The notes under the pieces were generated by a model. It saw only the letters and a list, made by a program, of their open reading frames with translations. It was not told the DNA's origin and did no database searches. A stretch of DNA of 64,000 nt, taken from an uncultured Lachnospiraceae bacterium. Lineage in GTDB: Bacteria > Bacillota > Clostridia > Lachnospirales > Lachnospiraceae. The stretch is from assembly GCA_910579615.1 (NCBI GenBank), contig CAJTUA010000002.1, forward strand, positions 224,503-288,502, given 5' to 3'. The position numbers and the translations under genes were made by a program. Of this stretch, positions 1-9,040 are shown one piece after another; the stretch's first letter is position 1; every line of letters starts with the position of its first letter.

Positions 1-576
1 AAATATCTGCATTCTGACATTGATACGTTGGAGCGCTCGGAAATCATCCGGGATATGCGTATGGATGTGTTTGACGTGTTGGTCGGCATCAACCTGCTGC
101 GCGAGGGGTTGGATATCCCGGAAATCAGCCTGGTGGCGATTCTGGATGCGGACAAGGAGGGCTTTTTGCGCTCTGAAACATCGCTGATTCAGACGGTTGG
201 GCGCGCCGCGCGGAATTCGGAAGGGCACGTTATCATGTACGCGGATGCCATGACGGATTCGATGAAGCGCGCGATTGAGGAAACGGCGCGCAGGCGCGGG
301 ATTCAGGATGCGTACAACAAAGCGCACGGAATCACGCCGCAGACAATCAAGAAGGCAGTGCGCGATTTGATTCGCATCTCGAAGAAGGTCGAGAAGGAAA
401 GCGCGGACCTTGTGAATGACAAGCCGCTTGAATCGATGAGTGCGAAGGAACTGGAAGGCCTGGCGCGCAAGCTGACGAAGAAGATGCAGGCAGCGGCGGC
501 AGAGCTGAACTTTGAGCTTGCGGCGCAGCTTAGGGACCAGTTGATGGAGGTGCGGACGGAGCTAAGTAAGATGTGA
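1..576 (+). CDS. uvrB: UvrABC system protein B, C-terminal part (partial at window edge)
   Basis: Excision-repair helicase UvrB, which loads onto damage with UvrA and recruits UvrC for incision in the cytoplasm. Only the last 191 residues are present; the frame is open from base 1. The visible part contains the end of the second helicase domain (LLREGLDIPE, QTVGRAARN, the family motif VI region) and ends with the UVR domain that contacts UvrC (about residues 150-190 here, ELNFELAAQLRDQ). The gene ends 167 bases before uvrA on the same strand, the usual uvrB-uvrA pairing. Family identity is secure; the upstream part lies outside the window. Confidence 0.97.
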   Translation, partial: KYLHSDIDTLERSEIIRDMRMDVFDVLVGINLLREGLDIPEISLVAILDADKEGFLRSETSLIQTVGRAARNSEGHVIMYADAMTDSMKRAIEETARRRGIQDAYNKAHGITPQTIKKAVRDLIRISKKVEKESADLVNDKPLESMSAKELEGLARKLTKKMQAAAAELNFELAAQLRDQLMEVRTELSKM

Positions 577-743
577 ATGTGAGGGAGGGCAAAAGGCCGG
601 GGATGGTTTTTTGGGATGTCCCCTTTCACATTGCAGGGTGCAATGGCGGTCTGCGTTTGCTGGCTTCACGCAGGATGGAAATATGTAATAAAAAATAGCG
701 CAAAGGCGAGGGGAATCCGCTTTGCAGAAATGAGGATACGAGA

Positions 744-3575
744 ATGAACGGCAAGAAAGAATATATCAGGATACGCGGCGCGAAGGAGCACAACCTGAAG
801 GGGATTGATGTGGACATCCCGCGCAATGAGTTTGTGGTGCTGACCGGATTGAGCGGTTCCGGAAAATCGTCGCTTGCATTCGATACGATTTACGCGGAGG
901 GGCAGCGGCGCTATATGGAATCCCTCTCCTCCTACGCGCGCATGTTTTTAGGGCAGATGGAAAAACCGAACGTGGAGAGCATCGAGGGGCTTTCCCCTGC
1001 CATTTCCATTGACCAGAAGTCAACGAACCGCAACCCGCGCTCGACGGTTGGCACGGTGACGGAAATCTACGATTATTTCCGTCTGCTCTACGCGCGCATC
1101 GGCATTCCGCACTGTCCGAAATGCGGGCGTGAAATCCGCAGGCAGTCCGTGGACGAGATGGTGGATGAGATTATGAAGCAGCCGGAAGGCACGAAATTGC
1201 AGCTGCTCGCGCCAATCGTGCGCGGGCGCAAGGGGGAGCATGTCAAGATTTTCGAGCAGGCGAAACGCAGCGGCTATGTGCGCGTGCGCGTGGATGGCAA
1301 TATGTACGACCTGAGCGAGGAAATCAAGTTAGAGAAAAACATTAAGCACCATATTGATATTGTGATTGACCGTCTCGTTGTAAAGCCGGGGATTGAAAAG
1401 CGCATGGCGGATTCGATTGAGAGCGTGCTGAAGCTGACGGATGGCCTGCTCGTTGTGGATGTGGTTGGGCAGGGGGAGCTGACTTACAGCCAGAGCTTTG
1501 CCTGCCCGGACTGCGGCATCAGCATTGAGGAGCTGGAGCCGCGCTCTTTCTCATTCAACAACCCGTTCGGTGCCTGCCCGGAATGCCACGGAATCGGCAT
1601 CAAGATGGAGTTTTCGGAGGAGCTGATGATTCCGGACAAATCCGTAAGCATTGCGGGCGGGGCAATCGCTGTGCCGGGATGGCAGTCGGCGGTTGATAAG
1701 TCGAGCTATACACGCTGTACGTTGGACGCATTGGCAGAGGAATACAAGTTTGATTTGGATACGCCGTACCAGGAGCTGCCGGAGAATATCCGCCATATGC
1801 TGATTCACGGCACGGATGGGCGCAAGGTCAAGGTGCATTACCAGGGGCAGCGGGGCGTGGGTGTATACGACGTGGAGTTTGAGGGGCTGATACGCAATGT
1901 CGAACGCCGCTACCGCGAGACGGGCTCGGAGAGTTCCAAAGCGGAATATGAGACTTTCATGACCACCACGCCCTGCAAGCTTTGCAAAGGAAAGCGCTTA
2001 AAACAGGGGGCGCTCGCGGTGACCATCGGCGGGAAAAATATCGCGGAGGTGACGGATTATTCCATAAGGCATCTGAAAGATTTTATGCAAGAATTAAAAC
2101 TGACGGCGCAGCAGGAAAGAATCGGGGAGCTCATCCTCAAGGAAATCCGCGCGCGCTTACAGTTCCTGGTGGATGTCGGTCTGGATTACCTTACGCTCTC
2201 GCGTGCGACAGGCTCACTTTCGGGTGGTGAGGCGCAGCGCATCCGCCTGGCAACGCAGATTGGTTCGGGCCTGGTCGGCGTGGCGTACATTTTGGACGAG
2301 CCGAGCATCGGGCTTCACCAGAGGGACAATGACAAGCTTCTGGCAACGTTAAAGCATCTGCGCGACCTTGGCAATACGCTGATTGTCGTGGAGCATGATG
2401 AGGATACGATGTTTGCGGCGGACTGCATTGTCGATATCGGCCCGGGCGCGGGTGACCACGGCGGCGAGGTGGTTGCGGTCGGAACAGCAGAGGAAATCAT
2501 GGCAGTCCCGGAGTCGGTGACGGGCGCTTATCTTAGCCACCGCGTGGAAATCCCGGTTCCGGAAAAGCGCCGTGTGCCGAGCAGCTTTTTGACGGTGAAG
2601 GGCGCTCGTGAGCATAACCTGAAAAATATCGACGTGGAAATCCCGCTCGGTGTATTTACCTGTGTGACAGGGGTATCCGGGTCGGGAAAGAGTTCGCTGG
2701 TCAATGAGATTCTTTATAAGAGCCTTGCCAAAAAACTCAACCGTGCGCGCACGATTGCGGGCAACCACGATGAAATCCTTGGCGTGGAGCAGCTTGACAA
2801 GGTCATCAGCATTGACCAGTCGCCAATCGGGCGCACACCGCGCTCGAATCCGGCGACCTACACGGGTGTGTTCGACATGATACGCGATTTGTTTGCATCC
2901 ACACAGGATGCAAAGATGAAGGGCTACCAGAAGGGGCGTTTCAGCTTCAATGTCAAGGGCGGGCGCTGTGAGGCGTGTTCCGGCGACGGGATTGTCAAGA
3001 TTGAGATGAACTTCCTTCCGGATGTGTATGTTCCGTGTGAGGTCTGCGAAGGCAAACGTTACAACCGCGAGACTTTGGATGTGAAATATAAGGGAAAGTC
3101 GATTTTTGACGTGCTTGACATGACAATCGAGGAGGCGGTGCACTTCTTTGAGAATGTCCCGGCAATCAAACGCAAGATTGAGACATTGAATGATGTCGGG
3201 CTTTCGTATTTAAAGCTTGGGCATCCGTCCACGTCGCTCTCGGGTGGTGAGGCACAGCGCATCAAACTGGCGACGGAGCTTAGCCGCCGCAGTACGGGCA
3301 GGACGATATATATTCTTGATGAGCCGACGACGGGGCTGCATTTTGCGGACGTGCACAAATTGGTCGATATTCTGCAGCGGCTGACGGAGGGCGGCAACAC
3401 GGTGTTGGTGATTGAGCATAATCTGGATGTGATTAAGACGGCGGATTATATTATTGACATCGGCCCGGAGGGCGGCGACAAAGGCGGCACGGTGATTGCA
3501 ACCGGAACGCCGGAAGAGATTGCAAAGAAGAAGAAATCGTATACGGGGCAGTATGTGAAGAAGTATTTGAAGTAA
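744..3575 (+). CDS. uvrA: UvrABC system protein A (excinuclease ATPase)
   Basis: DNA-damage recognition subunit of nucleotide excision repair; a dimeric ABC-class ATPase that passes DNA to UvrB. 943 residues, normal for the family. Two ATP sites are visible: GLSGSGKSSL near residue 33 and GVSGSGKSSL near residue 640, each paired with a later LSGGEAQRI signature. Zinc-finger cysteines occur as paired CxxC motifs near residues 120, 255/275 and 735/760. The start ATG is followed directly by the conserved YIRIRGAKEHNLK opening. An imperfect GCAAAG/CTTTGC hairpin lies just upstream. It probably shares regulation with uvrB; no LexA-type box was identified by eye. Confidence 0.98.
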   Translation: MNGKKEYIRIRGAKEHNLKGIDVDIPRNEFVVLTGLSGSGKSSLAFDTIYAEGQRRYMESLSSYARMFLGQMEKPNVESIEGLSPAISIDQKSTNRNPRSTVGTVTEIYDYFRLLYARIGIPHCPKCGREIRRQSVDEMVDEIMKQPEGTKLQLLAPIVRGRKGEHVKIFEQAKRSGYVRVRVDGNMYDLSEEIKLEKNIKHHIDIVIDRLVVKPGIEKRMADSIESVLKLTDGLLVVDVVGQGELTYSQSFACPDCGISIEELEPRSFSFNNPFGACPECHGIGIKMEFSEELMIPDKSVSIAGGAIAVPGWQSAVDKSSYTRCTLDALAEEYKFDLDTPYQELPENIRHMLIHGTDGRKVKVHYQGQRGVGVYDVEFEGLIRNVERRYRETGSESSKAEYETFMTTTPCKLCKGKRLKQGALAVTIGGKNIAEVTDYSIRHLKDFMQELKLTAQQERIGELILKEIRARLQFLVDVGLDYLTLSRATGSLSGGEAQRIRLATQIGSGLVGVAYILDEPSIGLHQRDNDKLLATLKHLRDLGNTLIVVEHDEDTMFAADCIVDIGPGAGDHGGEVVAVGTAEEIMAVPESVTGAYLSHRVEIPVPEKRRVPSSFLTVKGAREHNLKNIDVEIPLGVFTCVTGVSGSGKSSLVNEILYKSLAKKLNRARTIAGNHDEILGVEQLDKVISIDQSPIGRTPRSNPATYTGVFDMIRDLFASTQDAKMKGYQKGRFSFNVKGGRCEACSGDGIVKIEMNFLPDVYVPCEVCEGKRYNRETLDVKYKGKSIFDVLDMTIEEAVHFFENVPAIKRKIETLNDVGLSYLKLGHPSTSLSGGEAQRIKLATELSRRSTGRTIYILDEPTTGLHFADVHKLVDILQRLTEGGNTVLVIEHNLDVIKTADYIIDIGPEGGDKGGTVIATGTPEEIAKKKKSYTGQYVKKYLK

Positions 3576-3657
3576 GGCGGGCAAGAGGAAACGGCAGAAG
3601 TTCGGCGCACCCCGGACAGGTAAGAGCGGGCTTTTCGTTTTGATAAGGAGAAAAAGT

Positions 3658-4023
3658 ATGTTAAGGTCAATGATGCAGATGTATGTAAAGGGAAGTATGG
3701 AAGCAGTGGAGTTTTACCGGAAGGCATTTGGCGCGGAACTTTTATGTGCGTATCCGGATGGGTACGGTGGTTATATGCATTCGGAGCTAAATGCGTTCGG
3801 GCAGATATTGGCTGTTTCCGAGATAGAGGAGGAGGCGGACACGGGAAGCACGATGCAGTTTTGCTTTCATTTTGGGGAAGACGGGGAAGAGCATGTCAGG
3901 AAAGCGCATGAAGTACTGAAAGAAGGGGCGTTTTTTTGTACGCCGCCCGCGCCGTGTGATTTCAGCCCGTGCCAGTTTTGCGTGGTGGATAAATTTGGGG
4001 TGAGCTGGTGCCTGTTTGTGTGA
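3658..4023 (+). CDS. VOC-fold (glyoxalase/PhnB-like) protein
   Basis: Small vicinal-oxygen-chelate fold protein of 121 residues. It opens with MQMYVKGSMEAVEFYRKAFGAEL, typical of the PhnB/3-demethylubiquinone-methyltransferase-like VOC branch (bacterial glyoxalase/bleomycin-resistance superfamily), and ends with the usual aromatic-rich DKFGVSWCLFV strand. The start is set at the ATG at 3658 because AAGGAG lies seven bases upstream; a TTG at 3640 in the same frame precedes that ribosome binding site. Substrate unknown. It lies alone on the + strand between uvrA and the YfbR gene. Confidence 0.85.
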   Translation: MLRSMMQMYVKGSMEAVEFYRKAFGAELLCAYPDGYGGYMHSELNAFGQILAVSEIEEEADTGSTMQFCFHFGEDGEEHVRKAHEVLKEGAFFCTPPAPCDFSPCQFCVVDKFGVSWCLFV

Positions 4024-4067
4024 AGTTTTCATTGATATTTGGGGGAAGACAAAGAAAGTGTTAGAGG

Positions 4068-4229
4068 ATGCAAGAAAATATTATGGAATGTATTGTCAGG
4101 GAATTATCTCCAGAAGACCAAGATATTGCATTGGATTTTGTTCACTACCTGGAAGAAAATGAGATGGAATTGGGGGAGATAAAAAAATTGCATGGAAGTA
4201 TGCAGGGAAGATGGAGAAGTTTAAGATGA
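4068..4229 (+). CDS. Small ORF of unknown function, possibly a gene remnant
   Basis: A 53-codon frame starting at ATG 4068 (MQENIMECIVRELSPEDQD) and ending at TGA 4227-4229. It fills most of the 237-base gap between the VOC gene and the YfbR gene. It has an acidic, helix-prone N-terminus that faintly resembles the start of acetyltransferase-like proteins, but it is too short for a domain and its ribosome binding site is poor. It could be a decayed gene fragment or a chance frame. Confidence 0.3.
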   Translation: MQENIMECIVRELSPEDQDIALDFVHYLEENEMELGEIKKLHGSMQGRWRSLR

Positions 4230-4260
4230 ATCAAAAGCAGTGCAGAAATGAGGAAAAACG

Positions 4261-4848
4261 ATGGAACAGGACTTTTATGCGATGATGTCAAGAATGAAAT
4301 ATATCGAGCGTTGGGCACTGATGCGCAATTCGATGAAAGAAAACATCAGTGAACATTCCCTTGAGGTGTCGATGCTGGCGCACGCGTTGGCAGTGATTGG
4401 CAACCGTCGCTACAAAAAGAATCTGGATGCACAGAAGGCGGCGCTCATCGGCCTGTATCACGATGCGACCGAAATTATTACCGGAGATATGCCAACGCCA
4501 ATCAAGTATTATAACGCGAGCATCCAGGGGGCGTTTAAGGATATTGAGAACAAGGCGGCAAGACAGCTGCTTTCCATGCTGCCGGAGGAACTGCGCCCGG
4601 ACTATGAAGCAATTTTTTTCCCGGCAGAAAGCGAGGAGTATATCTGCAGGCTTGTGAAGGCGGCGGATAAGCTTTCGGCACTGATAAAATGCATTGAGGA
4701 GGAAAAGGCCGGAAATACAGAGTTTCGGAGCGCGAAGGAGACGATTACAGCGGCGCTGCACGGGATGGATTTGGTGGAGGCGGAGGATTTTATGAGGGAT
4801 TTCCTGCCTGCGTATGGGAAGACGTTGGATGAGCTTGGCGCGGTGTAA
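4261..4848 (+). CDS. yfbR: YfbR-type HD-domain 5'-deoxynucleotidase
   Basis: HD-domain phosphohydrolase of 195 residues resembling the YfbR 5'-deoxynucleotidase family, which removes phosphate from deoxynucleoside 5'-monophosphates with a divalent metal. Family features are visible: YIERWALM, SEHSLEVSMLAH (first metal histidine), YHDATEIITGDMPTPIKYY (the HD pair plus the substrate pocket) and a later aspartate in AADKLSALIKC. A GAGGAAAAACG stretch precedes the ATG. A G-bulged hairpin directly follows the stop and may end transcription. Confidence 0.9.
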   Translation: MEQDFYAMMSRMKYIERWALMRNSMKENISEHSLEVSMLAHALAVIGNRRYKKNLDAQKAALIGLYHDATEIITGDMPTPIKYYNASIQGAFKDIENKAARQLLSMLPEELRPDYEAIFFPAESEEYICRLVKAADKLSALIKCIEEEKAGNTEFRSAKETITAALHGMDLVEAEDFMRDFLPAYGKTLDELGAV

Positions 4849-4879
4849 GAGTGGGGCGGAGCGTTCCGCCCGCTCTTAA
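4847..4879. terminator. Hairpin after the YfbR gene, between convergent genes
   Basis: AAGAGTGGGGCGGA pairs with TTCCGCCCGCTCTT around a three-base loop, with one bulged G and one G-T pair. It begins at the yfbR stop codon. No clear U tract follows on either strand, so the terminator role is inferred from position between convergent genes. Confidence 0.45.
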
Positions 4880-4913
4880 CACGAAAGGTCAAATGTTATT
4901 TTTCTGCTGTGTT

Positions 4914-5381
4914 TTACTTTATTTGTCCATCTTCGGGATACTGCTCCAACTCTTTTAATCGGTCATTTATTTTTCTGGCTTCCCTGCGGTTGAAAAAATA
5001 AAAGCAGGCCCAGATTGCGGCAAAAATCCCACAGGAAAATAAAAATTGGAGGACCGTGTAGATGGCGCGTTCCGGATAGAAAGGAATCCAGCCCAAATGG
5101 ATGGCAGTAGGAAAGAAAACGCCCATACCGATGATGAAATGGATTGCGGTCTGCGCAAGCAACGAAAGACGGCGGAATTGATAGACAATGGCAGTTCCGC
5201 CGCAGGCAACGCCCACAGCGATTGCACCGAGCGCCTGCCTTACAAAATCGTCCAGGACTGGCGAGAGGGAAGCTTCGCCGCCCGCTATAAAAAACGCGAA
5301 ACATATCAGCACAAAGAATGTACAGCCGTAAGAAATCCCAAAATAGATATATTTTAATGCCAATTTCCAAATATTTTTCAT
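4914..5381 (-). CDS. DUF3021 family membrane protein
   Basis: 155-residue integral membrane protein with four predicted membrane segments (about residues 12-32, 45-65, 75-97 and 108-130) and a charged C-terminal tail rich in Arg/Lys/Glu. This shape and the LytTR partner match the DUF3021 family. Its start overlaps the stop of the upstream LytTR gene (ATGA-type junction), so the two are translationally coupled. In this family the membrane protein is thought to modulate the partner regulator; that is known only from gene pairing, and no signal is identified here. Confidence 0.85.
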   Translation of the reverse strand: MKNIWKLALKYIYFGISYGCTFFVLICFAFFIAGGEASLSPVLDDFVRQALGAIAVGVACGGTAIVYQFRRLSLLAQTAIHFIIGMGVFFPTAIHLGWIPFYPERAIYTVLQFLFSCGIFAAIWACFYFFNRREARKINDRLKELEQYPEDGQIK

Positions 5382-5827
5382 GATAATCCCAACCTTTCTT
5401 TAAAAGATTTTCGAAAACTCCTGGAAATATAATCGGTTACCCCGTTTTTCATAACCAGTTCCATTGTTCCGTTAAAGCCTGCTTCAACATGATTGATGCG
5501 GCGGATGTTTACAATGGCTGATTTTGAAATCCGCACAAAATTCTTGCCAAGCAGGTTTTCTAACTCATATAAAGGTTTGCTCAACAAGTATCGATTTTTT
5601 ACCTTGTCATAGCAAACGATATCCCGCCCTTCCGTGCGAACCAGCTCAATATTTTCCGGTTTTATGAAATAAGTTTTTCGTTCTTTCAGCGCGATAAGCG
5701 ACAGGGAAGAGCTCTCCTCCTTTTCTAACATAGAAATGATTTCCGCAATCGAGGGGGTCATTTTGCTTATGTGAATCACGGCATATGGTTCCTCGCAATC
5801 TGCACTGATGTTGCATTCAACTCTCAT
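5378..5827 (-). CDS. LytTR-domain DNA-binding regulator
   Basis: 149-residue regulator lacking a receiver domain. The C-terminal LytTR DNA-binding domain is seen from about residue 50 to the end: FIKPENIELVRTEGRDIVCY, then LLGKNFVRISKSAIVNIRRI and SRSFRKSFKERL. The N-terminal 45 residues are a short unassigned region. It is followed by and overlaps the DUF3021 gene, the standard LytTR-DUF3021 module, and is divergent from the ABC exporter starting at 6151, which is its most likely target besides itself. Confidence 0.9.
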   Translation of the reverse strand: MRVECNISADCEEPYAVIHISKMTPSIAEIISMLEKEESSSLSLIALKERKTYFIKPENIELVRTEGRDIVCYDKVKNRYLLSKPLYELENLLGKNFVRISKSAIVNIRRINHVEAGFNGTMELVMKNGVTDYISRSFRKSFKERLGLS

Positions 5828-6150
5828 GGATGCGCCTCCTTTCCCGGTTCTTTGTTATATTATGGTAGTTGGCAGGCAGTTCTTAAAAATTCTTGGAAAC
5901 AGCGGCAGCCTATGCAGATATTATAGCACATGGATGCCGCTTCGGGAGTGCATTTTGAACACGAAATCCGACCTCTTGCGCAGTGGAAGCAGCCGTTTGC
6001 GTGCGTGTGGTTGTTTCCTTTTGTGATATTTTGTAAAGTAGAGTTGTGGCGGGGGATACAGGGCTTTGCAGGAAGCCAAAAAAACTCCGCGGTCATGCAA
6101 TTCGGGCGGGCAAGCTTCAATACGTAGAACTTAAAAAGGAGGATTCAATT
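5828..6150. other. Divergent intergenic region (323 bases)
   Basis: Separates the minus-strand LytTR gene from the plus-strand ABC exporter. Apart from a weak plus-strand promoter candidate at 6011-6039 and the ribosome binding site at 6136-6142, no gene, repeat or strong hairpin was found. LytTR-type binding repeats would be expected here but none could be assigned with confidence. Confidence 0.5.
6011..6039 (+). promoter_or_regulatory. Candidate promoter for the ABC-2 exporter
   Basis: TTGTTT and TAAAGT separated by 17 bases, about 110 bases upstream of the ABC ATPase start. The match to the sigma-A consensus is only moderate. Confidence 0.35.
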
Positions 6151-6924
6151 ATGGAACAAACCGTTGTACAAGTGGAACATCTTAGCTTGGCATACAAAAA
6201 TCTGCGGGCAGTCTGGGATGTTTCATTCTCTGTAAAAGCAGGGGAAATTGTGGCAGTTATCGGCCAGAATGGCTCAGGGAAAACATCAGCCATCGAATGT
6301 GTGGAAGGGCTTCGCAAGCCCGATGATGGCAAGGTTCAGGTTTTCGGGAAAAATCCCTGGACAAACCGCGGGGAAATATACAAAAAAATGGGCATTCAGC
6401 TGCAGGAGGCGGAGTATCCCCCAAAAATCCGGGTGGTGGAGTTGTGTGAGCTGTTTGCGAGTTTTTACGAAAACCCCGCCGATTGGAATTTGCTGCTGAC
6501 GCAGATGGGGCTTGATGATAAGAGAAAGGGCATGGTTCATAAGCTTTCCGGCGGCGAAAGGCAAAGATTATCCATTCTGCTCGCCCTTATGGGTCGTCCG
6601 AAATTATTGGTTCTGGATGAGCTGACGACGGGGCTTGACCCGGAAGTAAGACAGAATATGTGGGAAAGTTTTGAGAAAATCAGAAAAGGAGGGATTGCCG
6701 TGCTTATGGTTTCCCATTATCTGGATGAGGTGGAGGCACTTGCCGATAAAATCCTTTACCTGGAAAAAGGGAAACAGCTCTTTTTTGGCACGCAGCAGGA
6801 ATTCCGCGAATATGTCAAAGGGAGGGTTCCAAAAGAGGAATGGGAAGAAAATTGTTCCCTGGAAAAGCTTTATTTGATGATTGCGCCAAAAACAACAGGT
6901 CTTACAATGGAGGGGATATTATGA
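6151..6924 (+). CDS. ABC transporter ATP-binding protein (ABC-2 exporter)
   Basis: 257-residue nucleotide-binding subunit of an ABC-2 type exporter. Walker A GQNGSGKTS is near residue 37, the signature LSGGERQR near residue 132 and Walker B LLVLDELTTGLDP near residue 152, followed by a switch histidine in MVSHYLDE. The start ATG at 6151 is chosen because AAAAAGGAGG precedes it; an in-frame extension to 6046 has no ribosome binding site. It overlaps the permease gene by four bases (ATGA). The neighbouring divergent LytTR-DUF3021 pair suggests a signal-controlled export module. Confidence 0.93.
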   Translation: MEQTVVQVEHLSLAYKNLRAVWDVSFSVKAGEIVAVIGQNGSGKTSAIECVEGLRKPDDGKVQVFGKNPWTNRGEIYKKMGIQLQEAEYPPKIRVVELCELFASFYENPADWNLLLTQMGLDDKRKGMVHKLSGGERQRLSILLALMGRPKLLVLDELTTGLDPEVRQNMWESFEKIRKGGIAVLMVSHYLDEVEALADKILYLEKGKQLFFGTQQEFREYVKGRVPKEEWEENCSLEKLYLMIAPKTTGLTMEGIL

Positions 6925-7673
6925 AGCGATTTGCGGTTATCTGTAAAATGGAATTTCGTATGTTTGCGCGGGATTTTTTTGGTTTTTTCTTCGCGCTCGT
7001 GTTTCCGGTGCTGATGCTCCTTTTGTTTGGGGGAATTTATGGGAATGAGCCGGTCTCTGAGGGGGCAAATGTCGGAATGATGGATGTTTGCGTTCCTGCC
7101 TATGCCGTTATGGTCATTGGGGTCACGGGTCTGATGTCGCTGCCGCTGACTCTGGCAAACTGCAAGGAAAAGAAAATCTATAAAAGGTTTGATGCTACGC
7201 CAGTTGGCAAGAAAAGTATAATACTGGCACAAGTGCTTGTTAATGTTAGCGTGGCGATGATGGGGATTTTGGTATTGCTTGTTGCGGGGAAAATCCTTTA
7301 CCACATACAAATCCGCGGGACATTGATTTCTGTCGGGGTTGCGGTTGTGCTTTCTGTAACGACAATGTTTTCGATGGGATTTTTGTTTACCGCAATTGGG
7401 CAGGATTTAAAAAGTGCAAGCTTCCTTTGCTATCTGTTTTATTTTGTGATGTTATTTTTGTCTGGCGCGACAATACCGGATATGTTGTTCCCGGATACAA
7501 TGAAAACAATCGCGAAATTCCTGCCGATGACACATGCCGTTGATTTCATGCAGGGAGTGTTTGCGGGGGATGGACTGCGCGGGTATGGGATGCAGATGTT
7601 GGTGCTTGGGGGATTGACGGTGATATTTGTTGGAGTGGGGGCGGTTTTGTATCGGGGGAAGGATTGGGCATAG
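6921..7673 (+). CDS. ABC-2 type transporter permease
   Basis: 250-residue membrane subunit partnering with the ATPase directly upstream. Six hydrophobic segments are visible: an N-terminal one after MKRFAVICKMEFRMFARD, then a short outward loop containing NEPVSEGANVGMMD, and five more to the end. The SGATIPDMLFPDTMKTIAKFLP segment is typical of ABC-2 permeases of the YadH/DrrB type. The start at 6921 overlaps the ATPase stop, giving translational coupling. Substrate unknown; drug or peptide export is the usual inference. Confidence 0.88.
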   Translation: MKRFAVICKMEFRMFARDFFGFFFALVFPVLMLLLFGGIYGNEPVSEGANVGMMDVCVPAYAVMVIGVTGLMSLPLTLANCKEKKIYKRFDATPVGKKSIILAQVLVNVSVAMMGILVLLVAGKILYHIQIRGTLISVGVAVVLSVTTMFSMGFLFTAIGQDLKSASFLCYLFYFVMLFLSGATIPDMLFPDTMKTIAKFLPMTHAVDFMQGVFAGDGLRGYGMQMLVLGGLTVIFVGVGAVLYRGKDWA

Positions 7674-7732
7674 CCGCTTCATACGGGCAAGGCCAGCCAA
7701 AGCAAACGGGGATTAAGCAAATTCCGATGGAA

Positions 7733-7762
7733 TTGCATATTTGTTTGTGGTAGAATGATAAT
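7733..7762 (+). promoter_or_regulatory. Candidate promoter of the DeoR gene
   Basis: TTGCAT and GATAAT separated by 18 bases. The predicted transcript would start after the in-frame ATG at 7763, which supports the downstream start at 7886. The leader then carries a small inverted repeat, ATCAAT (7792-7797) and ATTGAT (7805-7810), which could be a DeoR operator. Confidence 0.4.
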
Positions 7763-7885
7763 ATGAAACAATTTAGCGACCGGAATTTGAGATCAATCGG
7801 AGTAATTGATTATGAAACTAATTTGTCCAACAAATCAGATGCTTTCAGCGAAATCAATTGCCTTAATCGGGCAGGGGAGGTTATC

Positions 7886-8692
7886 ATGTTGATTGAGGAG
7901 CGCCACCGGGCGATTCTGGAAATGCTGGGGCAGGCCGGACGTATCACGACAGGCGAGATACAAAAACGCTTTTGCATCAGCTATGATTCGGTAAAACGTG
8001 ACCTGCGGATTTTGGAGGAAAAAGGCTTGCTCCAGCGCATACACGGCGGAGCAATCATGGTGCGCGTCGGTGACCAAAATGCGCAGAAAAAAGAAGGAAA
8101 AAATGCCCCGCGTTCCCAGGAAGACAGGCATCTTAGTATTGCGATGCGCGCAATTGCAGAGATTGCTTCACAGGAAGTTGTTTATATAACCGCGGAAAAT
8201 ATAGGATATCTGATGGCACGAAACATGCCGGATGACCGGATATTCACGGTTGTGACCAACTCCGCCGAAGTGGCAGGAGAGCTGCGCACAAAGGGGAATA
8301 TTACCGTTATCTTAGCAGGCGGGGAGGTGGGTTCAAATGGCTCGTTCTGCGATGGTTTTTCACCGGAGATTTTAGAATGCCTGCATTTTGACAAATGTTT
8401 TATTACGTCAGCATGTATTTCGCCGGAATTTGGGCTTTCGGTTGAGGGGAAAAATCAACTGGAATTGCGGAATACCGTTATCCGGAATTCGCGCAAGGTA
8501 TATGGGCTGTACCCGGCAGAGAAGGTTGGGATGGGAGCGGAGGTTCGAATCTGCGGCGTGGAGAAGCTGGATGTGCTGATTACGGATGAGGAGGCGCCGG
8601 GGGAGGAGCTGAAGGAGTTTGAGGATGTGGGGGTGGAGGTTATAGTTAGTCGGGGAGAAATCGAAAAACAAGAAGGGGCAATCTGGCGGTAA
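7886..8692 (+). CDS. DeoR/GlpR family transcriptional regulator
   Basis: 268-residue sugar-responsive repressor. The N-terminal DeoR helix-turn-helix is seen in the first 60 residues (MLIEERHRAILEMLGQ, then YDSVKRDLRILEEKGLLQRI and HGGAI) and is followed by the DeoR C-terminal sensor domain that binds phosphorylated sugars (VVTNSAEVAGEL, ILAGGEV, DKCFITSACISPEFG). The ATG at 7886 is preferred because AGGGGAGG lies five bases upstream and the family begins with this motif; an extension to 7763 adds 41 unrelated residues. The decayed lactonase fragment behind it suggests a carbohydrate operon was lost. Confidence 0.9.
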   Translation: MLIEERHRAILEMLGQAGRITTGEIQKRFCISYDSVKRDLRILEEKGLLQRIHGGAIMVRVGDQNAQKKEGKNAPRSQEDRHLSIAMRAIAEIASQEVVYITAENIGYLMARNMPDDRIFTVVTNSAEVAGELRTKGNITVILAGGEVGSNGSFCDGFSPEILECLHFDKCFITSACISPEFGLSVEGKNQLELRNTVIRNSRKVYGLYPAEKVGMGAEVRICGVEKLDVLITDEEAPGEELKEFEDVGVEVIVSRGEIEKQEGAIWR

Positions 8693-8710
8693 AATATCGG
8701 ACGGCTGGGA

Positions 8711-9040
8711 TGGAAAGTAATTTTTAAGGAGGCGGACATTCATCTTTCAGCAGATGGGCGGTTTCTTTATCTGTCGGACAGAGGGGTCAATGATATCGTG
8801 GTGTACCGCGTTTTAAAAGCAACAGGATTGGTTGAACGCGTGGGAAATTATAGTTGCCATGGGGATTTCCCACGCAATTTCTGCATTACGCCAGATGACA
8901 GGTTTATAATCATCGCGAACCAGAAAAGCGGCAATGTAGTTTTGTGTGAGAGGGATAAAAAAACGGGAATCCCCGGAAAAAAATTGGCGGAAGTTAAGAT
9001 TATGCAGGCAGTTTTTGTGACAGCAATTGCAAAAGGGTAA
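8711..9040 (+). pseudogene. 6-phosphogluconolactonase-like (YbhE/Pgl beta-propeller) C-terminal remnant
   Basis: In-frame coding similarity starts just after the DeoR stop with IHLSADGRFLYLSDRG, then FPRNFCITPDDRFIIIANQ and a final strand, matching the last propeller blades of the lactonase (Pgl/YbhE) family. A full-length member has about 340 residues; here only about 100 remain, with no start codon or ribosome binding site, and the frame opens directly behind a TAA. It is best read as a truncated relic of a gene once next to the DeoR regulator. Confidence 0.7.

Noticed and set aside
2349..3143. Long open frame on the strand opposite uvrA
   Set aside because: It is a composition shadow of the high-GC third positions in uvrA; no ribosome binding site or recognisable family.
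7763..7885. Longer DeoR protein starting at 7763
   Set aside because: The candidate promoter -10 ends at 7762, so this start codon would lie at or before the transcript start; the added 41 residues do not match the family.
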